From the NCBI GenBank assembly GCA_028282185.1, contig JANQIJ010000341.1:1-40858 (forward strand): a stretch of DNA of 40,858 bases. Direction: 5' to 3'. Position numbers and translations under genes: made by a program. Below, one piece after another: positions 1 through 8,889 of the stretch (within the stretch, counting starts at the first letter, position 1; each line of letters opens with the position of its first letter). This DNA comes from Rhodospirillales bacterium. GTDB lineage: Bacteria > Pseudomonadota > Alphaproteobacteria > Rhodospirillales > Casp-alpha2. The notes beneath the pieces are model-generated. The model made no database searches. It was given only the letters and a program-made list of their open reading frames with translations, and was not told where the DNA came from.

Positions 1-999
1 GAGGTCGATCTTTCCGACAACCCGGAAAGTGTCCCCTGCGGCCTGAACCTGTCGGAAGCCTCGGCCACGTCGGGCGTGATGAACGGCATTTTCAACTGCA
101 TTCAGGAATCCATCCCCCATAATTCCGGCGCCTTCCGGCCGGTGAAGATCAGGTTCGGCGAGAACTGCGTTCTCGGCGCGCCGAAGTTCCCCCATTCCTG
201 CTCCGTGTCGACGACCAACATCGCCGACCGTCTCGTCAACATGACGCAAAGCGCGTTCGCGGGGCTGGAGGAAGGGGCCGGTTTGGCCGAGGGCGGTTGC
301 GGCCTGGGGGTCGGCATGGCGGTTGTTTCGGGCCACGACCGGCGGCGCGACGGGCGCTATGTCAACCGATTGATGGCAACCACGAACGGCGGCCCGGCCG
401 GGCCCAAGGCCGACGGCTGGGTCACCTTCGCGATCCCGGTCATCGCCGGCCTGATGTATCGGGATTCCGTCGAAGTGGACGAATTGAAGTACCCCATCCA
501 TATCAAGTCCATGCGCCTGGTTCCAGGGTCCGGCGGTGCCGGAAAATACCGCGGCGCGCCCAACCAACAGGTCATCTACGGGCCCAGGTTCGATGATATC
601 ACCGCCGTTATCCCCTGTGACGGGCAGGTTCACCCGGCGCGGGGTGTCGCCGGGGGGCACGACGGCCGTCCCGGCGCGTCCCACCATATCAAGGCGGACG
701 GGACCGAGGTCAAGCTGCCCAACGTGACGACGGTCCTGGTCAAGCCGGGGGAGTGGTTGCGCGGCGACGACTCATCCGGTGGCGGCTATGGCGATCCTCT
801 TGAACGGGACCCGGAACGCGTGCGCAAGGACATGTTGGAAGGCTGGGAAACGGCCGAGCGGGCGACGAATGTCTACGGCGTCGTCTTTAAGCAGGCCGAC
901 GACCCATCCGCCAACGGGGAAGAAAAATTCATCATCGATGAAGACGCCACCAAAGCCCGCAGGTCTGAATTGTCCGGTCAAAGGCCCGATGTCGTTTAG
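1..999 (+). CDS. hyuB: Hydantoinase B/oxoprolinase family protein, C-terminal part (5' truncated by window)
   Basis: The reading frame is open from base 1, so the gene begins upstream of the window. The visible 332 residues start with the family signature around VPCGLNLSEA and continue through the glycine-rich region (MRLVPGSGGAGKYRGA) and the C-terminal GGGYGDPLERDPERV block, both typical of the HyuB/oxoprolinase-beta/acetophenone carboxylase family. Such proteins pair with a HyuA subunit in ATP-dependent opening of 5-oxoproline, N-methylhydantoin or related lactams. HyuA would be expected upstream, outside the window. The stop lies 11 bp before the next gene, so co-transcription with the PLP enzymes is likely. 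The substrate cannot be read from the sequence. The family assignment is firm. Confidence 0.9.
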   Translation, partial: EVDLSDNPESVPCGLNLSEASATSGVMNGIFNCIQESIPHNSGAFRPVKIRFGENCVLGAPKFPHSCSVSTTNIADRLVNMTQSAFAGLEEGAGLAEGGCGLGVGMAVVSGHDRRRDGRYVNRLMATTNGGPAGPKADGWVTFAIPVIAGLMYRDSVEVDELKYPIHIKSMRLVPGSGGAGKYRGAPNQQVIYGPRFDDITAVIPCDGQVHPARGVAGGHDGRPGASHHIKADGTEVKLPNVTTVLVKPGEWLRGDDSSGGGYGDPLERDPERVRKDMLEGWETAERATNVYGVVFKQADDPSANGEEKFIIDEDATKARRSELSGQRPDVV

Positions 1000-1010
1000 G
1001 CGCCGATCTC

Positions 1011-2042
1011 ATGGATAAATCATTCGGCCGCATTGACGCGTTCCCCCGGGAGCGGCTTGCCCGGACGCCGACGCCGATCGACGCGCTTCCGAGGTTAAGC
1101 GAAAAACTCGGCGGCCCGGAAATTCATATGAAACGGGATGACTGCTCGGGCCTGGCAATGGGTGGCAACAAAGCACGGTTGCTGGAATTCTATTTCGGGC
1201 AGGCACGGAAGAAAAAAGCCGACACCGTCTTGATTACCGGATCGGTCCAATCCAATTACGCCTGCATGGCCGCCGCCGCCGCCCGCCGAATGGGCATGGC
1301 CTGTCATATTCAACTCGAAGAACGGGTGCCCGATGTCGATGCCGTCTACAGGACTTCGGGCAATGTTCTCTTGGGAAAACTGTTCGGCGCGACGATTCAT
1401 ACCTATCCGGACGGCGAGGACGAGGAGGGCGCCGACAACCGGTTGCATGAGATCGCCGAAGACCTGCGGAAAAAGGGTGCCTCTCCCTATGTTATTCCAC
1501 TGGGGCCCGACAACCCGCCGTTGGGGGCCTTGGGTTACGTATTGGCGGCACGCGAGATCTGCCGGCAAATCGATGACGCAAACCTGCGGATCGACGAAAC
1601 CATCCTGACGTCCGGCAGCGGCCTGACGCATATCGGATTGCTGTTCGGGTTGCGGGCGCTTGGCCGGGACATGCGCGTCACTGGCGTCTGCGTCCGTCGG
1701 CCGGCCGCCGTACAGGCCCGCCGATTGATCGATTTGGCCGGCCGCCTGTCGGACATGCTCGGCCTGCCGCCCTTGGTCGGGGCCGGGGACATTCATCTGA
1801 CCGACGCCGTGCTGGCCCCCGGCTATGGACAGCACAACGATGACGTTCTGGACGCCGTTCGATTGATCGCGCGGACCGAGGGCATTCTGGTTGACCCGGT
1901 CTACACGGGCAGGTTGGTGGCGGGAATGGTTCGGCGGCTTGCCGGTGATGACCGGCCCCCCGATGGGCTCATGATGCTTCACACCGGCGGTCTGCCCATC
2001 CTGTTTGCCTACCAGGCCCTTATTGAGGAAACGGAGCGCTGA
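1011..2042 (+). CDS. D-cysteine desulfhydrase / ACC deaminase-family PLP enzyme
   Basis: This 343-residue protein belongs to the fold-type II PLP family of 1-aminocyclopropane-1-carboxylate deaminases and D-cysteine desulfhydrases, and its length is typical. The N-terminal LARTPTPIDALPRLSEKLGG and IHMKRDDCSGLAMGGNKARLLEF blocks are diagnostic, and Lys54 in GGNK is the expected Schiff-base lysine. GSVQSNYA (around residue 77-83) is the substrate-carboxylate loop, and SGSGLTHIGLLFG is the phosphate-binding glycine loop. The ATG at 1011 follows the hyuB stop by 11 bp. A role in degrading a D-amino acid or cyclic amino acid released by the hydantoinase-type neighbour is an inference. D-cysteine desulfhydrase and ACC deaminase cannot be separated by eye. 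Confidence 0.87.
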   Translation: MDKSFGRIDAFPRERLARTPTPIDALPRLSEKLGGPEIHMKRDDCSGLAMGGNKARLLEFYFGQARKKKADTVLITGSVQSNYACMAAAAARRMGMACHIQLEERVPDVDAVYRTSGNVLLGKLFGATIHTYPDGEDEEGADNRLHEIAEDLRKKGASPYVIPLGPDNPPLGALGYVLAAREICRQIDDANLRIDETILTSGSGLTHIGLLFGLRALGRDMRVTGVCVRRPAAVQARRLIDLAGRLSDMLGLPPLVGAGDIHLTDAVLAPGYGQHNDDVLDAVRLIARTEGILVDPVYTGRLVAGMVRRLAGDDRPPDGLMMLHTGGLPILFAYQALIEETER

Positions 2043-2094
2043 CAGCCGAAAACCGGACGGTTCATGCCGTTCCTTTGAGCGTAGCGATCAACGA

Positions 2095-3591
2095 ATGGAA
2101 ACGAAGATGTTTGACGAGTTGACGACGGAAGTGATTGACGAGGCCGTATACGACCGCGCCGTCGCCCATTTTCGCGACCTCAAGGTCCGGCTGCCGCGCA
2201 TGTCCGAACTGGCGAATCCGCCGGGGCTGTTGGCCGGGTTCGACGAAACCCTGGCGGACATCGATCCGGACGCCGCCGATCCCATGAACCTGTTCCGTGT
2301 CCATTGGTTCAACGATGCCGACCGACGGGGACGCGTTGATGTGCCGGCGCATTTGGTCCTGCCGCCCGAGTTGACCGGAACGGAGGCGAAGATCATCGTC
2401 GTGCTGGGGGCCAGGTTTCCGATGATCCGCGCGCACAAGGTTCTGGCGGCATACGGCTGTTTGATCCCGAAACTGATGAGCGGACGGTTCGATCCCGAAG
2501 CCAACCGCGCCGTCTGGCCGTCAACGGGAAATTACTGTCGCGGGGGCGTGGCGATTTCAAAAATCCTGGGGTGCCGCGGGGTGGCCGTCCTGCCCGAGGG
2601 CATGAGCCGGGAACGGTTTGACTGGCTCAGCGAATGGGTCGCCGATCCCGCCGACATCGTTCGGACGCCGGGCACCGAGAGCAACGTGAAGGAAATCTAT
2701 GACGCCTGCGCCGAGCTGGCGCGCGACCGGTCGAACGTAATCCTCAATCAGTTCAGCGAATTCGGGAATTACCTGGCCCATCGGCTGGTGACGGGCCCGG
2801 CGCTGGAAACCGTCTTCCGCGCCGTCAAGGGTGACGGCCCCTTGGACTTGGCCGCTTACGTCGCGGGAACGGGTTCCGCCGGCACCCTGGCCGCGGGCGA
2901 TTACCTGAAGGAAAGACACGGCAGTCGCATCTGTGCCGTCGAGGCCCTTGAATGCCCGACCATGCTCTACAACGGTTTCGGCGAACACAACATCCAAGGC
3001 ATCGGCGACAAGCACGTTCCGCTTATTCAGAATGTCATGAACATGGATTTCGTCGCCGGTGTATCGGATGCCGGGCCCGATATGCTGAACATGCTGTTCA
3101 ACACGGATACGGGCATGTCTTACCTGGTCGGTCGCCGGGGCCTTTCCGAGGATTTGGTGCGGGATCTGAGAGATATGGGCCTGTCCGGCATCGCCAACGC
3201 CCTTTCGGCGGCCAAGCTGGCCAGGTATCTCGGGCTCGGCGCGCGCGACGCGATCATCACCGTGGCCACCGATGGCGCCGAGCTCTATGAGACCGAACTT
3301 GATAAAGCGTCCGAGAAGTATTTCGACGGACGATTCGATGAGATCGCCGCCGCCGAGACCTTCGGGCGCCATATTCTTGGACTGGGAACGGATCATCTTC
3401 TTGAATTAAACAAGGCCGGCCGCGATCGTGTTTTCAACCTCGGCTATTACACTTGGGTTGAACAGCAAGGGGTCGGTCTCGATGCGTTCGAGACGCGTCG
3501 AAGCCAGGACTTCTGGAATGGACTGGTCGACTATGCCCAAGGTTGGGATGAAAGGATCGAGCAATTCAACCGCCAGTCCGGTTGGAACTAG
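2095..3591 (+). CDS. Fold-type II PLP-dependent enzyme (cysteine synthase/TrpB-like superfamily)
   Basis: The protein has about 498 residues. It carries the hallmarks of fold-type II PLP enzymes: a lysine in FPMIRAHKVLAAYG at the expected PLP position, a substrate loop STGNYCRGGVAISK followed by VAVLPEGMS (compare the SGNTG...MPETMS pattern of cysteine synthases), and a phosphate-binding glycine loop AGTGSAGTLAAGDYL. It is longer than cysteine synthase (about 310 aa), with extra N- and C-terminal segments. The frame is open further upstream into the preceding gene. I chose the ATG at 2095 because it lies past that gene's stop; the ATG at 2107, preceded by GGAAACGAAG, is an alternative. The substrate is unknown. 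Adjacency to a second PLP lyase suggests amino-acid beta-elimination or deamination chemistry. Confidence 0.8.
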   Translation: METKMFDELTTEVIDEAVYDRAVAHFRDLKVRLPRMSELANPPGLLAGFDETLADIDPDAADPMNLFRVHWFNDADRRGRVDVPAHLVLPPELTGTEAKIIVVLGARFPMIRAHKVLAAYGCLIPKLMSGRFDPEANRAVWPSTGNYCRGGVAISKILGCRGVAVLPEGMSRERFDWLSEWVADPADIVRTPGTESNVKEIYDACAELARDRSNVILNQFSEFGNYLAHRLVTGPALETVFRAVKGDGPLDLAAYVAGTGSAGTLAAGDYLKERHGSRICAVEALECPTMLYNGFGEHNIQGIGDKHVPLIQNVMNMDFVAGVSDAGPDMLNMLFNTDTGMSYLVGRRGLSEDLVRDLRDMGLSGIANALSAAKLARYLGLGARDAIITVATDGAELYETELDKASEKYFDGRFDEIAAAETFGRHILGLGTDHLLELNKAGRDRVFNLGYYTWVEQQGVGLDAFETRRSQDFWNGLVDYAQGWDERIEQFNRQSGWN

Positions 3592-3607
3592 AGCGTGACA
3601 TGCTCTA
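3589..3607. terminator. Short hairpin between convergent genes
   Basis: TAGAGC at 3589-3594 pairs perfectly with GCTCTA at 3602-3607 around a 7-nt loop. It starts on the stop codon of the upstream PLP gene and sits between two convergent genes (stops at 3591 and 3627). There is no U-run, so function as a bidirectional terminator is only a suggestion. Confidence 0.35.
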
Positions 3608-3626
3608 ACACCCTTCCGGGTCGGCC

Positions 3627-4721
3627 TCAATCGACGCGATAGTCGGCAATCACGTCCGGATCGGGGTCGAGCCCGAGACCCGGGCCGGTGGGCAGCTTGA
3701 TTTTGCCGTCGACCGGCAAGGTCGCGCCGTCATAAAGCTCGGCCTCGAAATCGCAAAACAGCCGCTCCAGGATCGGCGTTGTCCGCCGCGCGGCGTTGAT
3801 GTGCATGGTCGCGACCTGGCCCGGCCCGAACAGCGCGCAATGGGGGACGAACCGAATGCCCGCGCCCTCGCACAAGGCCGCGATCTTCATCAGTTCGGTG
3901 ACGCCGCCGGTTTTTGCCACATCGGGTTGCGCGATGTCGATGGCGCCGGCGTCGATCATCGCCATGAAATCGTGCAGGCCTCCCTGGTTTTCACCGGCGG
4001 CGATGGGATGGTTGCCCTGTGCCCGGACCCGGGCGAGACCGCGGTAGTTTTCCGGCGGCCAGACCGGTTCCTCGAACCAGGCGAGGCCGAGATCGGCCAG
4101 CCGGGCGTCCATGTCCATGGCCTCTTCGACCGGCCAAGGGCAGTTGGTGTCCAGGGTCACTTCGGCGTCGCCCGCGGCGGCGCAGGCGGCGCGGATTTCA
4201 GGTTCGCCCACTTCATGTAGCTTGATGTGGCGGTAGCCGCGCTCCAGGCATCGGCCGACGGCCGCCGTGACGTCGTCGATGTTGTGGTAGCACATCAGAC
4301 TGGCATAGACGTCGAGCGTATTCGTGAACGCCCCGCCCAATAGGTCGACAAGCGGCCGGCCGGCGGCCTTGCCCGCGATGTCCCAAAGCGCCGTATCGAC
4401 GGCGGAAATGCCGTACATGATGGGTCCGATGCGCCCGAAGTTCTGAAGGTTGAATTCAAGGTCGTGTTTGATCTTCGCGATCTCACGGGCGTCGCGGCCG
4501 ACCACCAGGGGAAGAACCCGCGTCTCGATCATCATGGCGAGAGACCGGTCTTCGTTTCGCGAAAAGGCTTCTCCCCAGCCCACGTGGCCGTCTTCGGTTT
4601 CGAGGCGGACCAGCAGGGTATCGAACGCAAGCTTGGGCTTGCCGCCGAAACTCCAGGGGGGAATACCGCCCGCGTCGAAGGGAATCGAGATCAAAATGGT
4701 ATCGGCCTTGACGATTTTCAT
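3627..4721 (-). CDS. Mandelate racemase/muconate lactonizing enzyme family protein (enolase superfamily)
   Basis: This 364-residue protein shows the complete enolase-superfamily layout: an N-terminal capping domain with WGEAF, then a (beta/alpha)7-beta barrel. Visible catalytic features are the second-strand Lys167-Leu-His169, metal ligands Asp191 (LDTNCPW), Glu217 (WFEEPVWP) and Glu244 (AAGENQGG), and His294 in FVPHCALFGPG. The family abstracts the alpha-proton of a carboxylate in racemases, cycloisomerases and sugar-acid dehydratases. A KxH-type second-strand motif with a late His fits the mandelate racemase/sugar-acid dehydratase side, but the substrate is not determinable. An upstream in-frame extension exists (to 4841). 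I chose the ATG at 4721 because the conserved MKIVKAD start aligns with family N-termini. It converges with the PLP gene. Confidence 0.86.
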   Translation of the reverse strand: MKIVKADTILISIPFDAGGIPPWSFGGKPKLAFDTLLVRLETEDGHVGWGEAFSRNEDRSLAMMIETRVLPLVVGRDAREIAKIKHDLEFNLQNFGRIGPIMYGISAVDTALWDIAGKAAGRPLVDLLGGAFTNTLDVYASLMCYHNIDDVTAAVGRCLERGYRHIKLHEVGEPEIRAACAAAGDAEVTLDTNCPWPVEEAMDMDARLADLGLAWFEEPVWPPENYRGLARVRAQGNHPIAAGENQGGLHDFMAMIDAGAIDIAQPDVAKTGGVTELMKIAALCEGAGIRFVPHCALFGPGQVATMHINAARRTTPILERLFCDFEAELYDGATLPVDGKIKLPTGPGLGLDPDPDVIADYRVD

Positions 4722-4800
4722 CGGTCGGTTCTTTTTTGTCCCGCTTAAGGACAATTCGGCTTGATGTCCCGTTCCCGCGCCAGCGAGACTGAATGATGAA

Positions 4801-4823
4801 ATTATACGCCCCCCTTTCGTCAA
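4801..4823 (-). promoter_or_regulatory. Possible promoter of the enolase-superfamily gene
   Basis: On the minus strand a perfect -10 hexamer TATAAT (complement of 4801-4806) lies about 80 bp upstream of the ATG at 4721. A TTGACG lies at 4818-4823, but only 11 bp away, too close for a standard -35. The surrounding 4790-4870 is AT-rich against a high-GC background. Promoter position is plausible but unproven. Confidence 0.3.
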
Positions 4824-4892
4824 TCCGGACATTAAAATCATTTAATAAACTGAATTACTTATGTTTATGGTCTTCGGATCAGGGAGCGGCGA

Positions 4893-5192
4893 TTGTGGGC
4901 CAGCCAAAGGCCAAAAGTAGACGCTCCCTTTTCTAGCCATATCGGCGGCTATTGGTGCAGCGCGGACGATGGTTGCTCCATCCTGAACTTATGCATCGCG
5001 CCTGCGCGCGCCGGGCAAGGTAGCCGGGTGCGATTGGCCGCCTGCGGGTCCAGGGAGACGCTGTTCACCGCTTATGGCGACGGCACGTTGCGGCATGGGA
5101 CGACGAACGCCGATGTTTCACTGGGCAACTGCGCCGGCAAGACCGGCCGCCAAGATCAGAACTGGCGGTTCCGCCAAGTGCCGACGCAGTGA
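4893..5192 (+). pseudogene. Ricin-type beta-trefoil (R-type) lectin fragment
   Basis: An open frame (open from 4854, first possible start a TTG at 4893) encodes a 99-residue peptide. Its C-terminal two thirds look like one and a half R-type lectin repeats: LCIAPARAGQGSRVRLAAC, then GDGTLRHG, then GNCAGKTGRQDQNWRF ending in a QxW-like motif. A complete beta-trefoil domain needs about 120-130 residues with three repeats, so this is too short. No signal peptide, good ribosome site or ATG is seen, so I regard it as a remnant of a larger lectin gene. The stretch after it (5193-5451) is AT-rich around 5270-5340 and shows no gene. The lectin resemblance is by eye and needs a profile search. Confidence 0.42.
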
Positions 5193-5451
5193 TTGGCATC
5201 TGTCGGCCCCCGCATCGCTGCGTGCGGGCCGGGGGGAACCTCAGGCGGGAAACGGGAAAACGCATCCGAGAAAACGGAATTAGAATCGTAATTGAAAAAC
5301 AGGTAAAAAGAGTTTTTTGAGAAAAATATACGCTCTAAAGAAATCATCACCATGGAGCGAGAACCGATGATGCACTGACATTCAAAATGGACCAGTCAAT
5401 GGGGACAGGTCGCCTCTTGGTTCTGCCTCTCTACGGAAGAAGACCGGCACC

Positions 5452-6990
5452 CTATTTCAAGCTGGCACTGAGTTCTGCAATCACCCGCATGATTTCATCG
5501 CGGCGCAGGTAGGGGTGCATCGGCAGTGACAAGAGTTCCGAGGCCGCCTGATCAGCGATATGAAATCGGTTCTTGCCGCCGTACCTTTCTTGATAGATCG
5601 GCTGCCGGTGGATCGGGACAGGATAGTGGATGTTCGTCTCGATCCCCTTCGATTTTAGCCAATGCATGCAGTGGTGGCGCCGTCCGTCAAGTATCCGGAC
5701 GGGAAACACATGCCAGGCCGAGAACGTGCCGGCACCCGAAGGGACCTTTGGCAGCTCCAAGCCCGGGAGGGCTTCCAATCCGCGCAGATAGGTTTCCGCC
5801 AATTTCCGGCGCCGCGCGTTCCAGGATTCGAGGTGGGGCAATTTCTCCTGAAGCACGGCGGCCTGCAATGGGTCCAAGCGCGAGTTGTTGCCCCTATGTT
5901 CATGACGGTACTTCTCTCGCGATCCGTAATTCCCAAGCGCGCGGACCTTGTCCGCAAGGTTCACGTCGCGCGTGACGACCATGCCGCCGTCCCCCATGCC
6001 ACCTAGGTTCTTGGTCGGATAGAAGCTGAACGCTGCGGCATGGCCGAGAGCGCCCGCGCGAGTTCCCGCATAGGCCGCGCCGTGGGCCTGACAGGCATCT
6101 TCCAGGACCTTCAAGCCGTGTGCCCCGGCCAACGCCATGAGCGCGGGCACATCGACGGGATGGCCGAACAGGTGCACGGGAATGACGGCGCGGGTCCTTG
6201 GTGTGATCGCCTTGACCAGGTTGTCGCGCGAAAGCAGGAGTGTTCCAGGTTCCGGGTCGACAAGGACCGGTGTCGCGCCAACCTTGTCGACCGCCAAAGC
6301 CGTCGCGGAAAATGAGTTGGTTGGAAGAACCACCTCATCGCCGGCACCGATATCCCAAGCCTGAAGCGTCAGGGCAATAGCGTCCAGGCCATTGCCGCAG
6401 CCGACCCCATGTTCGACGCCGCAATAATCCGCGAAGGCCGTCTCGAAGGTTTCGACGACGGGACCGCCGATGTAATGCCCGGATCGCGCAACCTCGTTCA
6501 TGGCGCGCATGATCGGCAACTCCAAGTCCCGGTAGGGCCGCTCCAAGGGAAGATAGGGAATTCCGTCGTCCGGCCGGGCGTCCGTCAACCAAGTCCGGAA
6601 TTCCTCGTAGTCTCTTATGTAGTCGTCCTCGTCGTACTCATGGGACGAGAAGACAGCGACGATGGTGTCGTCCGTGAATTCGTCCAGATCGCGCCAACAG
6701 CCGGCGGGCACCAAGACGCCCTGCTGTTCGTTCTTGAGGTGAAACAGGTGTTCCCCGTTCAGGTTCTCGATTCGAATGCGGACCGTCCCCTGTAAGCAGA
6801 CAAAGAACTGCCTCTGGGCTTTGTGGCAATGGCCGCCGCGGCGGTCGTCGGCATCGAGGCCGTACAGATAGTAGACGCGGCGAATGTCGAAGCCTGTGTG
6901 TTTCGAGGCCTCGACAACACCAATTCTCGCCCCTCGGGACTCGATTGTCTGGAAGCCTATGAGAGCTGGGTCTTCCGGAGAAATCTCCAT
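5452..6990 (-). CDS. Fused dTDP-4-keto-6-deoxyglucose 3,4-ketoisomerase (FdtA/QdtA-like) and DegT/DnrJ/EryC1 aminotransferase
   Basis: This 512-residue protein carries two enzymes normally encoded separately. Residues about 1-135 form a WxcM/FdtA-type cupin: RRGGHCHK (His54, His56) supplies the usual histidine pair, and the domain ends with the typical DEDDYIRDYEEF. Residues about 145-512 form a type I sugar aminotransferase: Asp298 in LEDACQAHGA, Schiff-base Lys327 in SFYPTKNLGGMGDGG, and a terminal LPMHPYLRRDEI. Together they would turn dTDP-4-keto-6-deoxyglucose (from RfbA/RfbB nearby) into a dTDP-3-amino-3,6-dideoxyhexose. Fuc3N and Qui3N types cannot be told apart. I chose the ATG at 6990; a TTG at 7035 is in frame. 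It is divergent from the glycosyltransferase gene. The fold assignments are firm and the exact sugar is inferred. Confidence 0.9.
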   Translation of the reverse strand: MEISPEDPALIGFQTIESRGARIGVVEASKHTGFDIRRVYYLYGLDADDRRGGHCHKAQRQFFVCLQGTVRIRIENLNGEHLFHLKNEQQGVLVPAGCWRDLDEFTDDTIVAVFSSHEYDEDDYIRDYEEFRTWLTDARPDDGIPYLPLERPYRDLELPIMRAMNEVARSGHYIGGPVVETFETAFADYCGVEHGVGCGNGLDAIALTLQAWDIGAGDEVVLPTNSFSATALAVDKVGATPVLVDPEPGTLLLSRDNLVKAITPRTRAVIPVHLFGHPVDVPALMALAGAHGLKVLEDACQAHGAAYAGTRAGALGHAAAFSFYPTKNLGGMGDGGMVVTRDVNLADKVRALGNYGSREKYRHEHRGNNSRLDPLQAAVLQEKLPHLESWNARRRKLAETYLRGLEALPGLELPKVPSGAGTFSAWHVFPVRILDGRRHHCMHWLKSKGIETNIHYPVPIHRQPIYQERYGGKNRFHIADQAASELLSLPMHPYLRRDEIMRVIAELSASLK

Positions 6991-7203
6991 GATGAGTTCA
7001 GTATCTATGTCTGCGGTCCGATCACCTTTCGACAAGGCAATTTAGTATATGTTTACAATGTGCAGTCATGCTATCGGGAGACACGCATTGGCCACCTTGC
7101 ATGGGGGGCATTAGTTCCGGCCAATCGCACCACGCTTCGCGCTGATTTTCAAGGTACGCGGGGCCATACGCTCCCCATAGGTGCAGTCGCGACAGACTTG
7201 AGC
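6991..7203. promoter_or_regulatory. Divergent intergenic region between the sugar isomerase/aminotransferase and GT61 genes
   Basis: The two genes diverge here, so this 213-bp spacer should hold promoters for both. It has a locally AT-rich core at about 7036-7060, with a TATACT hexamer on the minus strand, but no convincing -35/-10 pair in either direction. Confidence 0.3.
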
Positions 7204-8889
7204 ATGGGCCAAGCGGAACATTTTCTAGAGATTCTAAAAACGCGGGACTCCCAGCGGATTGAACAGTGGTTCAATGACGTCATGGAGTGTCCGGACAAGG
7301 AACTCGTCGCAACCGGTATCGAATTGGCCAGTATTGGCCTCTCGAAGACCGCGCTCGACGTCCTTATCGGGGCCTATAAGCGCGGTTGCAGCATGGACGC
7401 GACGGTTTTTGTCGTCGCCAAACTCTGCATCTTCGGGTTTTACCGGGCCGAGTACCGGGCGCGGGAGGTCTTGGGCTTTCGGCCATCACTTTTCGGCGCC
7501 CCCGGACAACTTGACCTCGATTTCGATACCGACATCGCACCCTTGTTCGCGTTCCTGGAAGAAAACATGGAGGCCATCAAAGGCCACGAAGTGCTGCGGG
7601 ACGCGTTTCTTGTCATGGCGGCCTATTTCGGGCGTTTCGATCTGATCGGCAAATTCATCGGCACGCTCACTGTGGACCAGTTGTGCTCCTATTCGGTGAT
7701 CTTCTTCCGGTGCTACCTGCCCTTGCGGCAAGGAGACCTTGAAGGCGCCGTCACCAACCTGCGGGATTACTTTCAAGCCCCCGCATTACCGGCAGCCTAC
7801 CCACTGAAAGAGGCAGCGGCGTTGCCGGAGTACCGGCAATTCGCACCTGCGGAGGACATCCGGTTTGAGGTTTCCTGCATCTACCTGGGAAAGAACCACA
7901 TCTTCCATCTGCCTGCCAAGGTTCCACAATGTGGGGAATTTCGCCGCGAGGAACCCGTAACCGTCCTAAACCGCGACGGAGTTCTCCTTGTTGATGATGC
8001 CGTCCTAAGCGACTCCATGCCGCGTTTCACGGACGAGATGACCATGCTGAACTCCACGCAGGGGCTGCAGCTTGACGGGATCTATTGCCTCGCCGGCGGG
8101 CACGTCGTCCTGTCCCTGCATGAGCCGGAAGCGGTTGAGAAAATACCCGGCCTCTGCGTTCCGATCGATTTCAGTGAAACCCATAATTTTGCCCACTTTT
8201 ACCTGGGCGTTATGCCGCGCGTTCTATATGCGGCGGAACAACTGTCCGGTCAGGACTACAAGTTCGTGTTTTCCCACGATCTAACCGGATGGCAGAAACA
8301 ACTCCTGGCGTTTTACGGCATTGATGAAGCTCTGGTCCACATATGCGCCAGGCCGATCAAGGAATTGGAAAAGGTCTATTATCCCGTCTTGTCCAACTTC
8401 GTGTATTTCTCGAAACTTTCCCTGGAATTTCTCAAGTCACGCGGACCGGACCTTCCGCGGAACAACGGCTCACAAGGAAGAAAGATCTACATCTTGCGCA
8501 AGAACCAGAGCCTGAAAGTCCTGTTGAACGAGCAAGCGCTTGTTGAACGGCTGACGGAAGAGGGGTTCGAGGTCATCGCGCCGGAGACGTTGAGCATTGA
8601 AGACCAGGCAAACCTTTTTGCCGGCGCCGACGTGATTGTCGGTTTCAACGGCGGGGCTTTCGCGAATGCCGTCCATTGCAGGCAAGGCACGAAGATCATC
8701 CCGCTGTTCTATGACGGCGAACCCGGGGGCTACTACTTTTACATGTTTCATTTGCTTGGCTTGCCCTATTGTTCCGTCGCCTGCCGGGTCAGTCCCCAAG
8801 CGAGCGTCCCGCGTCAAGAATGGGAGGGAGAGGTCGATCCCGAAGACGTCATTTCGGCGATCGATTTCCTGAACCGGGATGAAGATTGA
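7204..8889 (+). CDS. Glycosyltransferase family 61 (DUF563) protein
   Basis: The protein has about 561 residues. The C-terminal half (about 320-561) is a GT61/DUF563 domain: HNFAHFYLGVMPRVLYA, then RKIYILRKNQSLKVLLNEQ, GFEVIAPETLSIEDQANLF, and ADVIVGFNGGAFANAVHC. The last block is the usual GxxGAxxxN region, here with Asn for the common His. The N-terminal ~300 residues are helical-looking and not recognised. The frame stays open back to 6823, but that part lies antisense to the divergent gene, so I chose the ATG at 7204; an upstream start near 7055 is possible. The last codons overlap the next gene by 11 bp, indicating coupling. It probably transfers the deoxyaminosugar made by neighbours. 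The acceptor is unknown. Confidence 0.82.
   Translation: MGQAEHFLEILKTRDSQRIEQWFNDVMECPDKELVATGIELASIGLSKTALDVLIGAYKRGCSMDATVFVVAKLCIFGFYRAEYRAREVLGFRPSLFGAPGQLDLDFDTDIAPLFAFLEENMEAIKGHEVLRDAFLVMAAYFGRFDLIGKFIGTLTVDQLCSYSVIFFRCYLPLRQGDLEGAVTNLRDYFQAPALPAAYPLKEAAALPEYRQFAPAEDIRFEVSCIYLGKNHIFHLPAKVPQCGEFRREEPVTVLNRDGVLLVDDAVLSDSMPRFTDEMTMLNSTQGLQLDGIYCLAGGHVVLSLHEPEAVEKIPGLCVPIDFSETHNFAHFYLGVMPRVLYAAEQLSGQDYKFVFSHDLTGWQKQLLAFYGIDEALVHICARPIKELEKVYYPVLSNFVYFSKLSLEFLKSRGPDLPRNNGSQGRKIYILRKNQSLKVLLNEQALVERLTEEGFEVIAPETLSIEDQANLFAGADVIVGFNGGAFANAVHCRQGTKIIPLFYDGEPGGYYFYMFHLLGLPYCSVACRVSPQASVPRQEWEGEVDPEDVISAIDFLNRDED

Noticed and set aside
6823..7203. N-terminal extension of the GT61 protein
   Set aside because: The frame is open but runs antisense to the conserved cupin of the isomerase and across the divergent promoter spacer. 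The extension has no glycosyltransferase features.
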